The notes beneath the pieces were generated by a model, which did no database searches, was not told the origin of the DNA, and saw only the letters and a list, made by a program, of their open reading frames with translations. Shown piece after piece: positions 11,823-22,866 of a stretch of DNA of 64,000 bases; within the stretch, counting starts at the first letter, position 1; every line of letters starts with the position of its first letter. This stretch comes from Kingdonia uniflora (lineage: Eukaryota > Streptophyta > Magnoliopsida > Ranunculales > Circaeasteraceae). A program made the translations under genes and the position numbers. Location of the stretch: assembly GCA_014058105.1 (NCBI GenBank), contig JACGCM010002684.1, positions 930,001-994,000 of the forward strand, given 5' to 3'.

Positions 11823-12154
11823 ACAAACTTTTTAAAGCTTGAAATCTAAAGGTTACATACAAAACAATAATGTATTAATGGTTGCTTCCACGTTTACATT
11901 CTTGTCTCCCATATTATAATAATTTAATTTATGAAGTTATTTTTGCCAAAAAATTCATATGTGAGTCCTCTACTCCAACTTTAATAGGACTTTTTTTAGA
12001 ACAAATAAATCTAGTTCTTTATTTATATTTTTCTCTTTTTACCATTATTTCTTAAATAATAAAATTCCATAACATATTAGAAGTTTCGTACCTATGAACT
12101 CCTTAAATCTTGTGTTCTTATTAAATTTAAACATGTAGGTTAGTGTTTCACAAG

Positions 12155-14516
12155 ATGAATAATCAAGAGGGGTTAATTGTGCAACCTGACACACCTCCAA
12201 AATTTATTCCAACAAATGTTGAGAACGAAGTAGACGAACCATTTGTCACGATAAGAATCGTTCCCAAGTTGCTTATGTAATTTATGTTTAATTATTATTA
12301 TTTATTTACATATAACTTGTATGACATATTCAAATCGTGATGATACCAAATATAATTTCTGATGATTGTACATATTTCGTACTCTTTAAATACTGCAGAT
12401 GGACAACGACGAGGAGTAAATTATAGAATTTGGTGATGATCAAGAAAATGATGAAGAAAATGTTGTGAGTGATGATGAGATTAATACCAAATAAACTAAC
12501 AAGATGCTTAGTAATTATCAAATACTTACTCTTGGAATGGATTTTGGGTCAGAAGAAGAAGCATACAGGTGTTATAATTTTTATGCAAGATATGTTGGAT
12601 TTAATGTAAGAAAACACCAAATCACAAGAAATAAAGCAAATGGGACGATCATTAGAAGATAGTTTTGTTATTCAAATGTGGGTACTTACCAAAAAAAAAT
12701 TTACTCCCAAGAAAAAAAAATGAAAGAAAAAAGGTGTGGGTGCCTTGCTATGCTTGAGATTAGATTGAACGCTAATGAAAAATGCCGAGTAACAAAAATT
12801 GTGGAAGAGCACAATCATGAACTAGTTGATGCATCAAGTGCACATTTATTGAGGTCTCAACGAAAGATAACACATGAGCAAGCCTCGATGATTATTAAAA
12901 TGCGAGCTGTCAGAATTCCTGGATGCCAAATATTTTGTTACATGCGAGGGGAAGCGGGTGGAGCTCAAAATCTTAACGTTCTGAAGAAAGATTATGATAA
13001 CTTGATTATGAGAGCTCATACCAAATTTTTACAGAAAGGTGATGCATTGTGTCTACTTGACTACTTCAAAAAAAAGAAAAAAAGATGAGACCAAGTACTT
13101 TTTTTCTAACGAGATAACTGGTATTTTTTTGTCGGATGCAAAATCAAGGAACGATTACAGTTTTTTTTAGAGATGTTGAGTCATTTGATACAACTTATCT
13201 CACAAATAAATACAATATGAATTGTGCTCCTCTAATTGGTTTAAATAACCATGGTCATACTGGCAGAAAACATCCAAAAGTAATATTTACAAACCGAGTA
13301 ATGGCAATGGCAAATGCTATCAACTAAGTACTTCTGAAAACTCACCATAGGTTATGCATTTGGCATATTTTTCATAATGCTACAAAACAAATTTCTCATG
13401 TTTTCAATAAATACAAGTTCTTTTCAAAGGAATTTAAGAAATGTATTTACAAACCAGAATTGGTTGAAGAGTTTGAAGATATGTGGTACAAATTAATTGA
13501 TAAATGTAAACTACAAGAAAATGAGTGGTTTAATAGAATATACAAGCTCCACCATAAATGGGCTCAAGTTTATGGGAGAAAACATTTTTGTGTAGGTATG
13601 ACTACTACACAGAGAAGTGACAGCATAAACAATTTTTTGAAAAAGTTTTTCATAAAAAAACTTATTATAGCAATGGCCAACAGAATTGAGATGGAAAGGA
13701 AGGAAAATAATCACACAAGACAAACAAATGCAAATCATTTATTTGAGTAGACTGTTGAGCGTGAAGCGTCAAAGAAGTATACTACAATTTTTTTTTGGAG
13801 AATTTCAGAATTAGATGGTCAAAGCGTTTGATTTTAAGTTGGTATCTACTGGTGACAATGAGGGTATAATGGTATATACACTTATAGTGCCTCCAAATTA
13901 GAAAATGCTGGAATGAGTCGTTCACTTACATACAAGCCATCAGAGTAGTTAGTGACTTGTAGTTGTAAGAAATTTGAATTCCATGGTTGTCTTTATCCTC
14001 ATGCAATAAAATTATTTCGGGACTTGGAGGTGTCTAATTTACCATCACATTACTACTTGAGAGATGGAGGATCGATGCTACAGAAGGCATAACTTGTGAT
14101 GCTCATGGGGATGCTATTATAATTTACTGTCAGCCCAGTTTTACAGCGAGCTATCACATTTGACTCAATATATTGTATCTTACGCTGCAAAAAATAATGC
14201 ACTATATAGTCCAATTAAGATTGGGTTACTAAAACTTAAAGGAATAGTAGATACCCATATTATTTCTCAAAAAGAGTCAAATGAGGAATCACAGATTATA
14301 AGCAACAAAAATTTTGACGCTCCTACTGAAGATGCTGCAACTCAAGATGTTATATTGCGAAAACCAAAACAAGCTGCAGCCAAAGATCAACAAAAACGTA
14401 GAATCAAGAGCTCACTGGAAAAAAATAAAGCCAAGAAGATAAAGGTTCTTCCAAAACAATCAACAAAGTTATTCATATTTTACGATAATCTTTTCTTCCA
14501 TACATATTTTTTGTAA
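12155..14516 (+). pseudogene. FAR1/FRS-type MULE transposase pseudogene
   Basis: FAR1/FHY3 proteins and Mutator-type transposases (Jittery, Hop) share an architecture that is visible here. It has an acidic leader from ATG 12,155, an intron-like gap to 12,400, then FGSEEEAYRCYNFYARYVGF and VRKHQITRNK of the N-terminal WRKY-GCM1-like domain. The metal ligands follow in RCGCLAMLEIR and VEEHNHELV (~12,735-12,830). The central transposase region gives FFRDVESFDTTYLTNKY (first catalytic Asp region), GLNNHGHTG, HHRLCIWHIFHNATKQI and MTTTQRSDSINNFLKKF (~13,600). A SWIM finger CSCKKFEFHGCLYPHAIKLF lies near 13,955-14,015. Its third metal ligand, normally Cys in the C-x-H part, is Tyr. Stops at ~12,417, 12,492, 12,660, 13,086 and 13,325, with frame changes, make it inactive. 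A Lys-rich tail ends at 14,516. Confidence 0.75.
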
Positions 14517-15499
14517 TTAATACAAAAAATAATAACCCCATTGTTCAACATAATCCATACATAGCGTTGGAGGTGAGAGCGCGTACTAATATGATGCAAC
14601 CGATACATACATAGGTATAGTTTATTTTCTAGACATTTATTTACGATCTATTATAATTCTTTATGAATAATCTATTATATCATTCAGGGCGGTGTTTTTG
14701 CCACTTTCGACAAGTCTGTCATTATGTCCAGAGACAAAGAGGGGTCGGGATGAGCTCCGAAGGCCTTGAGATTCACACATGCAGGGGCTATTTTGGAAGT
14801 TCAAGTTTTAAGGTAAAAAATCAAAAGCACCAAGCCCGACAAAAAAAACTAAACTTCTCCTCCCTGACTATAAACTTCACCTCTCCTCTCCTCACTGAAA
14901 AAAAAAAACCCAAACAAACCCTGCATTCTCCTCCAAAAAGAAAAAAAATCACCATACAATATATTTCTTTCTCTCCAAGCATAGGTCTTTGTTTCTCTCT
15001 AACCTTCGAAAAAATCTAGTTTAGTAATTCTCTGCAAGCTCTCTCACTCTTTCAAAGTAGAAGTGTTGTTCTGTTCTTCATGGAATTATCACATATGCAC
15101 TTTGAATTTTGGTTTTAAACTGAGTTTCAAGGATTTAGGTTATTCTGAAATTGGATTCAAAAAATTGGGGATTGATTGTTTTAGGGTTTTGGTGGTTTTC
15201 AATGGTGGTAATGGGGAATGTTTGTGGTTTTGGGGGTGGCGAATAGAATTCAAGTAGAGATAGTTCTCACTGGTCATTTCTTTCATGGTGAATCTCTCAC
15301 TCTCTATATCTTTCTTCAAGCTCAAGTAGATCTTAGTGTAATTTATCTCACATGTTCAAGACCACAATCCTCTGCAACTGTAAGTACAATCAAGAGAGAA
15401 TTTTATCTAAGATTATATTATCAATGAAACAGTCTAATTGTATTGACCGTTATACTGATTGCACCATTTATGTCAATTTTCTGAAATTTAAGTTTGTGG
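14517..15499. other. MULE interior, no identified gene
   Basis: 14,880-15,060 is a C/T- and A-rich tract that resembles a plant 5' untranslated leader. Short frames follow, including one from 15,063, without recognisable domains. It may be the leader or first intron of the AUX/IAA gene whose C-terminal exons lie just downstream, but I cannot show that. Confidence 0.4.
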
Positions 15500-15737
15500 T
15501 GTTGAGAGAGTGAATTTTGATGAAGATTATGTCTTAACTTATGAAGACGAGGATGAGGACTGGATGATGGTGGGGGATGTTCCATGGGAGTAAGTTGTAT
15601 ACATGTTCAACTCTCTGATTATTTTTTTCTCCTCCATGTCTAATTAATGCTAATTGAGTTGTGCTTCTAAATTTTCTTACAGTATGTTCTTGACTGGTGT
15701 TAAGAGGCTGAAGATTACAAGGGGAAGCAACTGTTAA
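15500..15737 (+). pseudogene. AUX/IAA C-terminal (PB1) exon fragment with retained intron
   Basis: AUX/IAA proteins repress auxin-response factors through a C-terminal PB1 domain. The frame reads [21 protein letters not shown], the family's OPCA-type acidic motif plus GDVPW. A GTAAGT donor follows at ~15,591, then an ~88-bp intron ending TTACAG, then MFLTGVKRLKITRGSNC and a stop at 15,737. The second part matches the family's final MFxxxxKRLRIMKG block but stops early. Only the last two exons are present, so the fragment cannot make a repressor by itself. Retention of the intron shows capture at the DNA level. It lies downstream of the transposase in the same orientation. Confidence 0.7.
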
Positions 15738-16984
15738 TTTTTATAATCTTAAACCAGATACCATATTTTTGCATACTTTGGAAAAGATCCATCAGTCATA
15801 TCTCAGTGTAGAAAATTAAAAAGCTCTAGAAAATTATGAAGGTAGTAGTTTTATCAGCTTACTTTTTATTAAAGTGTTCTCACAACTTTGATAAAGTTGC
15901 TTTTTTCTCTCCTTATTGCGATGAGTATCTACTTTGTGAATCTCCTACTGTCTTCCTTTGTATGTTTCCATGGATCAGTGGATATTGTTACCTAATTTTT
16001 TTCTAAGGATATTTGGCTGATGTCAAAGATACTTAAGTCGTGAAATTGGGTTTTTTATATTCGAGGGGGTTTAAGGAGTCAGAATTATCTTACTACAACG
16101 TCTACTGTTCTCGCAGATAATTCCCATGACTAATAATTCTACTATAAGAATTTGTCATTTGGAGTGAAGGATGCTTCAATGCAAGCAAATAAATGAAGGG
16201 AAAAATGAAACATTTGCTTTATTCATCTAGATTTTTTTGAATTTTTGTTGCTTGGAATGTCAAAAATACAAATGGGCGAACCTTATTTGCCAAAGATCTA
16301 TAATATATTAGCTTTCGTTGTTCTTTTGACATTTTGGGTTTGCACGAATTCTACCTATGTTGTTTATTTCGTGTCATTTGCTTACCTCGAATAAGTTAAA
16401 CAAATCATTCCATTACACCCATCTCGAAATGGCATTTCATAGTTGAATTATGAAAACAAGATGGTTGATTCATGATCCATTTTCGTTTAGCATGATTAAT
16501 CTTAGGTACTTACTTTTTACTCTCTCATTTTGCCCATTATGTGTTTTTTCAAATGTCTTTAGCATGTAACTATTTTATTTTTCTGTTGCAGATGAGTATG
16601 AGAAGGCAGTGGGATAGTGAAAAGGCTTTCACTAAATACCGACAACTCATCCATCATAATATACTAGAAGGCTTCTAATGTAGAACCCAGTTATAACTAT
16701 CTAGGTATGTATCTTACTTTCTTCCAATTTCCTCATAAGATCCAACATTATGTTGTACTTTGAGTGTATTTTCCATCATAATATTTGACATCTATGATGT
16801 ATTCGGCATAGTTGCCACTAGTACGATGAGAGTGCATAACATTGATCAATAAGAATAATCTATAATGGGCATGCACTTGAATTTGCACACTGATCCATTT
16901 ATCATATTAATGGTGCCATAAAAGAGATTTAAAAGTGTGGTGATTTTAAGGGAGTGACACAGGGAGAATGCCATAAAGAGGCGA
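15738..16984. other. MULE interior, no identified gene
   Basis: Mostly AT-rich, intron-like. A short open block after an acceptor-like TTGCAG near 16,590 (to ~16,676) could be an exon, but its protein (starting MSMRRQWDSEKAF) matches nothing I know. Confidence 0.4.
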
Positions 16985-17106
16985 GTATATGTGAAGGTTT
17001 ATGTTTCACCTTGGAGAATTGGGGACAGGTGAACGGTATTCGTCCCATATATGTTCCTTAGGGGAGGGAATATATAACTAAACACATACCCCGTGTACAA
17101 ACTAGA
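16985..17106 (+). pseudogene. Unidentified exon fragment (left copy)
   Basis: The frame reads EGLCFTLENWGQVNGIRPIYV, then P, a TAG stop and GREYITKHIPRVQTR. It is protein-like and is conserved in the right-arm copy (61,277-61,160, minus), including the same stop in the first part. I do not recognise the family. In this copy it is fused directly to intron sequence of another gene fragment by a deletion junction at 17,102-17,107. Confidence 0.45.
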
Positions 17107-17698
17107 GGTAAAAATTTAGTTTTTTAGGTAACCATTGATTGAATTTTGTTCATTGATAATGCAAAAATTTTATGTAATCAACGATATGCTTATGAGAGTT
17201 TTTCGTTTTCTTGAATATTGAAATTACCTCATTACAAGTTACAACTAAATAAAAAGAGGAAACATTAGCAAGACTAAATTACTAATATATTCAAGGTCTT
17301 ACGAGATAAGTTAGAGTGTTGTATTATGCGATTGTAATTTTACCTAAAGCATGGACAGGGTGATATAGTACAAACAAAATATTCATACAGTTAACTAGCC
17401 CTACTAACTTTTTTCAGTTTCCAACTAGGAAATTTATATAGTTTAACCCTTTTGAGAACTTTGAATGTTCTTCAGTACAACTTGGATAGTACTCTTCTGC
17501 TCAGTAGAATGACAAATTTATAATGTTATTGTTTTCCGGTTTGACTGATTTTGTTGCGTCATTCAGAGAATGAATGGCTAAAATTTTTCTGAAATATCAG
17601 TGATATAGAGGCTTTTCATTAACTTGAAGATACTATAATATGGCCCCTTAAGTATGAGCTTTTAATATATGTAATTTAAGTGAAACAAAATAGCAATA

Positions 17699-18690
17699 AT
17701 GCTCTTACAGTTTCTCATCTGCCTCACATGTTTAACTTCAACATCAACGGTATTAGAAGCAAAGCAAATTCTATACCCGTTAGGTGTGAGGAGTAAGTGT
17801 TCTATAAACCCTTCGTATAGCATAGACTGTGATAAATCTTACAACCCATATAGGCCATTCCTAAGCACTACGAATCTTCAGGTTGTGAGTATTTCACAAA
17901 CTAAAGTTCGTATATCGAACCAGGTAGCTATCTGTTGCTATGATGATCCGACAAAAATTAATTATACCTAGACAAATTTGTCTAGAATGCCATATACATT
18001 CTTGGATACAAAAAATGAGTTATATGGTGTTGGTCGCAATACTTCCGCATTAATTAGTGGGTTAGTGGGGAATCGTAGTTACATTGGTAGATGTATTTTA
18101 TACTGTGAAACCAAAGACAGTATCAAGGCAGGCACGAATTGTTCTGGCATCGGCTGTTGCCAGACCCCAATTTCGGAAGGAAACATATGTGGGTTCTATA
18201 GAAAAAAACATTACAAATATAACGTCTTTCGGTAACTGTACTTACAGCTTCATGGCAGAGCAAACGAAGTACCAATTCAGTATTTTAAATCTACTGTATG
18301 ATAGATTCATAAAAAAAATCAAAGATGTTCCTGTGGTGCTTGATTGGGCAATAGGAGAAAATTTGACATGTGAAAAAGCACTACAAGATCCTGAGACTTT
18401 TGCAAGCAAGTATAAAAAATACTACCTATTATAGTGCGAGTAATACTTATGAATATCGTTGCGATTGTCCCCAGTGGTTATGAAGGGAATCCATATCTCA
18501 TTAATGGATGTCAAGGTACAAAATACGGAATCATTTTGCAATTCTCAATCTTTTTCTTTTTACTTTCTATTTTACTTTTAAAATATGGAATACACTATTG
18601 CCTGATATGTATGTTATGTTTGTGATGGGATACTAGATGTGAACAAATGTGAGGATCACAATGATTCTCCAAAGTATGTGTTGTGCCTGC
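17699..18690 (+). pseudogene. Wall-associated receptor kinase (WAK) extracellular fragment, left copy
   Basis: WAK proteins are plasma-membrane receptor kinases that bind pectin through a GUB_WAK_bind domain. Here a signal-peptide-like MLLQFLICLTCLTSTSTVL is followed by ILYPLGV, PSYSIDCDKSYNPYRPF, ISNQVAICCYD, VGRNTSALISGLVGNRSYIG, and in another frame ITSFGNCTYSFMAEQTKYQF. A shifted frame then gives the EGF-like GYEGNPYLINGCQG at ~18,480-18,515 before a GTAC donor. A third exon, DVNKCED, starts near 18,636. Compared with the right copy, 30 nt with the first Cys cluster (CQPACGN) are deleted and an extra TAG is present at ~17,969. The transmembrane and kinase regions are absent. Clearly a pseudogene. 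Confidence 0.75.
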
Positions 18691-19191
18691 CAAATCTACA
18701 AATGTCATAATGTGTGATGTAGGAGGCACCCAATGAAGTAAAATTTCCTATGTTTAAAGTGAAGTTTATACTCCTTGATGTCGACTCTCTATCATTGGAA
18801 TGGGGCGGGAGCTCTATACGGTACCTATATGACCAAACAGAGTTAAGAGACTCAAGTAAACTTAGTTATTCCTAACCAGAGAATGGAGAGTTTAATGAGT
18901 ACCCAAGTATTACGAGTAAAAGAGACTGATTTGGGGATTAAATTTGACCAAGGCTACACTGAAAAATGAATAAAAGAACTGGACGCATTCACCTATTTTT
19001 GTAAGTGCTTGGGTTTTATTTTGGATTGAAAGCGTGATCAAATACCAATTGAAATTGTGAAAACGCTCAATATATATTTGTTGTGCCATTTCAATAACCG
19101 TGGCGAGCCTATTTGGTACATAAATTTGTAGCGCCGAAGGAGCGTTAATGTAAAATTGTATAGCGCCGAAGAGCGCGTTGACGTTGTTCAT

Positions 19192-19215
19192 CGTGGCGAG
19201 CCACGGGTAAACTAG
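19192..19215 (+). repeat. Helitron-type 3' terminus (left copy)
   Basis: The hairpin CGTGGC-GA-GCCACG (19,192-19,205) is followed six bases later by CTAG (19,212-19,215) and a T. A hairpin just upstream of a CTRR end with insertion before T is the standard Helitron 3' end. The same structure is at 55,685-55,662 on the minus strand. Related GTGGCGAGCC words occur upstream at ~19,100. Confidence 0.55.
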
Positions 19216-19428
19216 TAAATTATGTTCTTGAGTTGGTATTAGGTTGTAAAACCTCAATTGCCTTATGAATCAACGGGTTTGCATAATTAAGGATTTTATG
19301 GAGCAAGTTCAAGATATCTTAATTGGCATGTTAACCAAATGCATAACATTAAGGTAAAAGAAAGATTATTTTGCATGTTGAAAATTTGTTGAATACAATG
19401 CTTAACTTTTATATCATATAATTAGCGT

Positions 19429-20039
19429 AATGGCATAATTCCGTAAGCTCGAAGTGACTTGGAATTAGCTCTTACACCAATTTACTTGTGACAAAAATCT
19501 AAATAGAAAGCAAGAAATGACACAGGTGTTTAGCATGGAAAGCCTATGAATAGGTAGAAAAATCAGGACCTCGAGCTGAGGATTTTTGTAATAGTGGCAT
19601 TTTATTGTTTGAGATTAATATCTTATTACAAGTGATCTCTTGACTTAGAAATGCTTGATCTTGTGAATAATAAGTTTGAAGTTTTGAGAATCTAGAAAAT
19701 ATAGTTTTCTTGGTGATTTATCGTGTAATTTTTTGGTTCTTGCATCTTCTGAAACTTCTTCTTTATATAGGCCTTCGCCGCAGTTCTTCATCGTGCTTCA
19801 GCACGTTCTCCGAACAATGTGGTTAGTGGCAGTTGCATGAGTAACTGTTGAGTTCATGAGAAACATGTGGCTATGACTTGTTCAGGCTTTACTGATTGAG
19901 CTCGACCCACATCTTTCATCAGTTCATGGAGTAGGTGGTAATGTTGACTTAAAGAGTCATGTGGAGAATGCATAGATCTGTCATGGAGATAGCTCGATTT
20001 AGGTAAGATCGAGGGGTAGGCCCCTATAATTAGGAGTCA
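19429..20039 (-). repeat. Solo LTR (left-arm copy)
   Basis: It is the reverse complement of the LTR family at 7,910-8,478 and is nearly collinear with 54,839-55,451. It has the TATA-like tract (minus, 19,770-19,761), the TCGAGCTTACGGAATT block and a terminus reading GCCATTAC. There is no internal domain and no PPT, so it is a solo LTR. It sits at the same place in both arms, so it was present before they were duplicated. Confidence 0.7.
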
Positions 20040-20066
20040 AATGCAACGATAAATCAGGGCACATGG

Positions 20067-20195
20067 ATGAGTCAACCTTTACATGGTGGTAGTTATTCCT
20101 ATGATTTAAATTCATCATCCTCAAGCAAAGTGAATCCTTATGGAATGTTGTCTATCAGAGGAATTGTGCCTGTTTACATGACCTCACTGCCTTGG
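20067..20195 (+). pseudogene. First exon of an unidentified NPYGM-repeat gene (left copy)
   Basis: The frame MSQPLHGGSYSYDLNSSSSS, then KVNPYGMLSIRGIVPVYMT, matches the right-arm copy (54,838-54,690, minus), which continues into further NPYGM-containing exons. Homology ends at ACATGACCT, so only the first exon came along. The codons after that point belong to unrelated DNA. Confidence 0.5.
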
Positions 20196-20639
20196 TTAAA
20201 ATCTTATGATGTTCTGTTGATGTTCTGTTGTTCAACAACACTTCACCTCCAAACTCTCAAGCAAATGACAATTAGACAATACTGACTGCAACAATTCCTC
20301 TCTTATAATGAAATAGTATAGCAAGATGGTTTTGAGATTTTTGGAGACATGAAAAGTAGAAGGCATGAACATCCAAGATAATTGTTGGTTGTCTGTTTCT
20401 CCCAACAATAAATTTTGAACCGAGCGCCAGCTGCTAAAACACATTTCATAGTTTCATATAGCAAAACCACAACTGAATTTTCCATTAAAAAGAACCCAAT
20501 GATCAGCTATCAAAAGTGAATTTGTCACAAAATTTCCCATTTCAAATTACTTCACTTTACTCATTCTCACACATTTTAACAAATAAAAACTAACAAATCA
20601 AAATGTTCAAACACAAATGGGAAAAAACCTGATAATCTT

Positions 20640-20905
20640 TCCAAGTACAATAAGTTGTTACGGACTGAATTGTAATCCCCTTTTCTCTCTCTAAATCCAT
20701 AGAATCCATCTTAGCACCAACCCCATATCTTCCTCTGACTTGTTGAATATACCCAGTGTAATACAGCAGTCTCTCAGTGAGAGTGGTTTTCCCCGAATCG
20801 ATGTGTCAATATCCTAATGTTTCGAATCTTCTCCATCGTCTCTTTCACCCATGATTCTGATGCGTCCTTCTTTCGTGCCAAATTGGATGTCGAAAAGAAG
20901 CGGTT
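20640..20905 (-). pseudogene. Mitochondrial elongation factor G, 5' exon fragment
   Basis: On the minus strand the frame reads NRFFSTSNLARKKDASESW, then [74 protein letters not shown] and a CAG|GTTTTT donor. This is the N-terminal mitochondrial-type leader and GTPase P-loop region of organellar translation factor [11 protein letters not shown] is the G1 motif, where the family has AHIDSGKTT; here A is T. The effector-loop region [13 protein letters not shown] is intact. Only the first exon is present, adjacent to the right TIR of the MULE and opposite in orientation to its transposase. It ends at the intron boundary, so capture was from genomic DNA. Confidence 0.75.
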
Positions 20906-21157
20906 TTTGGGTGCTTTCAAATATGAGAAGCATTAATGGTGATGGAGATGATAGGTTAGTTTGGAGAAGACGAGTGAATGATGGTTTTGATCAAATTATA
21001 TTTGTACTCAAATGTTCCTGCAAAGAAACACACAAGGATCAAAGGGCAACAATTTATTAGAGGAACTTTTTGATAAAATTTCCAAGGGCTTCGACCAACA
21101 CCTAAATTTCCAATTTGTGATATGAACTGGGAGTCTTGTGTTCTTTAATAAAGTGGG

Positions 21158-21420
21158 TGGATTGATGGTGGTAGTCTGAGGTAGGTAAAGAGAGGAAGAG
21201 AGAAGAAGAAGAGAGAGAAAAAGAGAAAAGATGAGAGCGAACACAAACAAGAGCAATGGGATGTTTTATATTTATATTTATTTGGTTGGACCTTGTAAGC
21301 TGCCCAAAAAGTCTCTCGAGTTCAAATTTTTTGACAACTCATAATCTCCACATGTCACCATCCCGAGCAACGGCAAAAACATAAAACACAAAAATAGCGA
21401 AAATGCATTCAACTACTAAG
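21158..21420 (-). repeat. Right terminal inverted repeat of the MULE
   Basis: Reverse complement of 11,556-11,822, with the identical cores GGGATGGTGACATGTGGA and ATTATGAGTTGTCAAAA. Just outside both TIRs a CTAAGAGCATCTCC / CTTAGAACATCTCC word appears, so the true outer ends may be slightly further out. Confidence 0.65.
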
Positions 21421-21895
21421 AGCATCTCCTAAAGTGCCTCACTACCTTGGAATCCAAGGTGCCACCTAGGATTTTTGACCTCCAACAGTGCCTCACTGAC
21501 TTGGATTTCATCCTCCAAATCCAAGGCTACAATCGAAAAAAAACTACGATAAACACAAATATAAAACCAAGATAACAATAAGAAATTTACGTGGTCGGTC
21601 CCACCGTTATGCGGTAAACTAGTATAAAAAAATCATTTATAGTCATTTATATTTTATAAACATTATTACAACTGATATCCAAAAAATAAAGGTTTATGTG
21701 TGTAAAAATCAAACACTTGTTCAGCTTATATGAGACCATGGATCTATATAGGCACCTCTAGAGATAAGCCTATATATTAACTCCAATTGGTGATAAAACT
21801 TCTCTCTCCCAACCTCTAGAGATAAGCCCATATATTAACCGCTCTCTTGAAAACTAAATTTGACTCCATTAAAGGTTCAATCAGAGATACAACTC

Positions 21896-21957
<62 letters not shown>

Positions 21958-22597
21958 CCATTAAGGGGGTTTTGGGTCTTGTTTTGAAAGAGTACAAATT
22001 GGATTTTTGAACGTGGTGCGGTGAAAGCGAGAAGCAAACGTCAAAATTAGGGTTACTCTGGCAAAAGAGAGAAGTAAATGGTTCGAGGGTTTCTTTCAAT
22101 TTTTAAATCTCTACATCATTTGTTTTAAGGTTGTTCTTCGAATGTTGGCAGGGTATATCGGGGTTTGATATATTTGGAGGTTCTTCTTGAAGTCGCCGAC
22201 ATTCAAGAACTTAAAATTAAGTATGAGAAGCCTTTGATCATGACCATATAAAAAGATGCTCCATTTTCACCACTTTTACTCATGAATTAAAGCCAATATG
22301 AGGAGCAGTACAACTTCAATCACATAAAGAAGATAATCTTGGCTCATGAAGCACCATGCTAACTAAAGCTGCAGTGGTTGTGGTGACCAAACAAGGAGAA
22401 GTAATAAGGGTCAAGGTCAGAGTTGTTTTTGGAAATGCCTTAACTTCTTACAAGAATTGAAGTTACTTATATAGATAAAACTAACTATATTGGGAAAGAA
22501 TCTACTAACAGATAAGAGATTTGTACATGAGAGAATGAATCTTAGAACTCGCGAAGACTCCACATGGCCCATAATGTACTTGAGAGTTTGAAATACT
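21421..22597. other. Intergenic, no gene seen; includes a short-repeat tract
   Basis: 21,430-21,540 has a duplicated GTGCCTCACT..CTTGGAWTYCA unit, possibly MITE-derived. 21,896-21,958 is a (TC)n(TA)n microsatellite. The rest shows no recognisable coding content. Confidence 0.5.
21896..21958. repeat. (TC)n(TA)n compound microsatellite
   Basis: A run of TC dinucleotides with single interruptions passes directly into about eleven TA repeats. Confidence 0.9.
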
Positions 22598-22866
22598 TGA
22601 TAAAGGAGTTGGGTCCAAGCCCAAGCTGGGAACCCAATAGGGCTGGGGTGTACTACACAGACCCCTAACAAGCTCATAGGCCCGATAGGGTTATGAGGAG
22701 AGTTTGAGTAGATTAGGTAACTTATGTTGTAAGGTTACCTATATATATCTCTATATTATGTACAAAGCACATAATGATGATGAATCGATAAATCTCTCTC
22801 TTTCTCTCTCTCCTTTTGTTTATAAGCTTTAGTATTATATTGCTCTAGATTGACCATCTCTCAACA
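22598..22866 (+). repeat. Copia-2 5' LTR
   Basis: 269 bp, from TGATAAAGGAGTTGGG to CTCTCAACA, followed by the primer-binding site. It is highly similar to 33,215-33,481 with scattered substitutions. Its first bases differ (TGATAAAGG against TGTTAGG). Confidence 0.75.

Larger units (their letters stand above)
16985..20195 (+). repeat. Left arm of a 37-kb-separated inverted duplication
   Basis: It is homologous, in reverse, to 61,277-54,690. The match starts at AAGGTTTATGTTTCACCTTG and runs to GTGTACAAACT. It then skips 3,368 bp present in the right arm and resumes at GGTAAAAATTTAGTTTTTTA. From there it continues through the WAK-type fragment, Helitron end and solo LTR to ACATGACCT at ~20,190. 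The left limit is uncertain because the right arm is interrupted there by Harbinger copy 2. The arm lies wholly inside the MULE termini. Confidence 0.8.
11556..21420 (+). mobile_element. Mutator-like element (MULE) with FAR1-type transposase and captured gene fragments
   Basis: The element is bounded by ~265-bp terminal inverted repeats (11,556-11,822 and 21,158-21,420). They share GGGATGGTGACATGTGGA, ATTATGAGTTGTCAAAA, AATAAATATAAATA and a long CT-rich tract ending CTACCACCATCAAT. Between them lie, in order: the FAR1-type transposase pseudogene, an AUX/IAA C-terminal fragment, the left arm of the large inverted duplication (WAK-type fragment, Helitron end, solo LTR) and a mitochondrial EF-G 5' fragment. 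Long TIRs plus a MULE-family transposase plus host exons fit a gene-capturing MULE. A 9-bp target duplication could not be fixed by eye because the outer TIR limits are uncertain. Confidence 0.65.

Noticed and set aside
18910..19257. 115-codon minus-strand ORF with MRFYNLIPTQEHNLL
   Set aside because: It lies over the Helitron terminal region and is not maintained as an open frame in the corresponding right-arm sequence. Chance frame.
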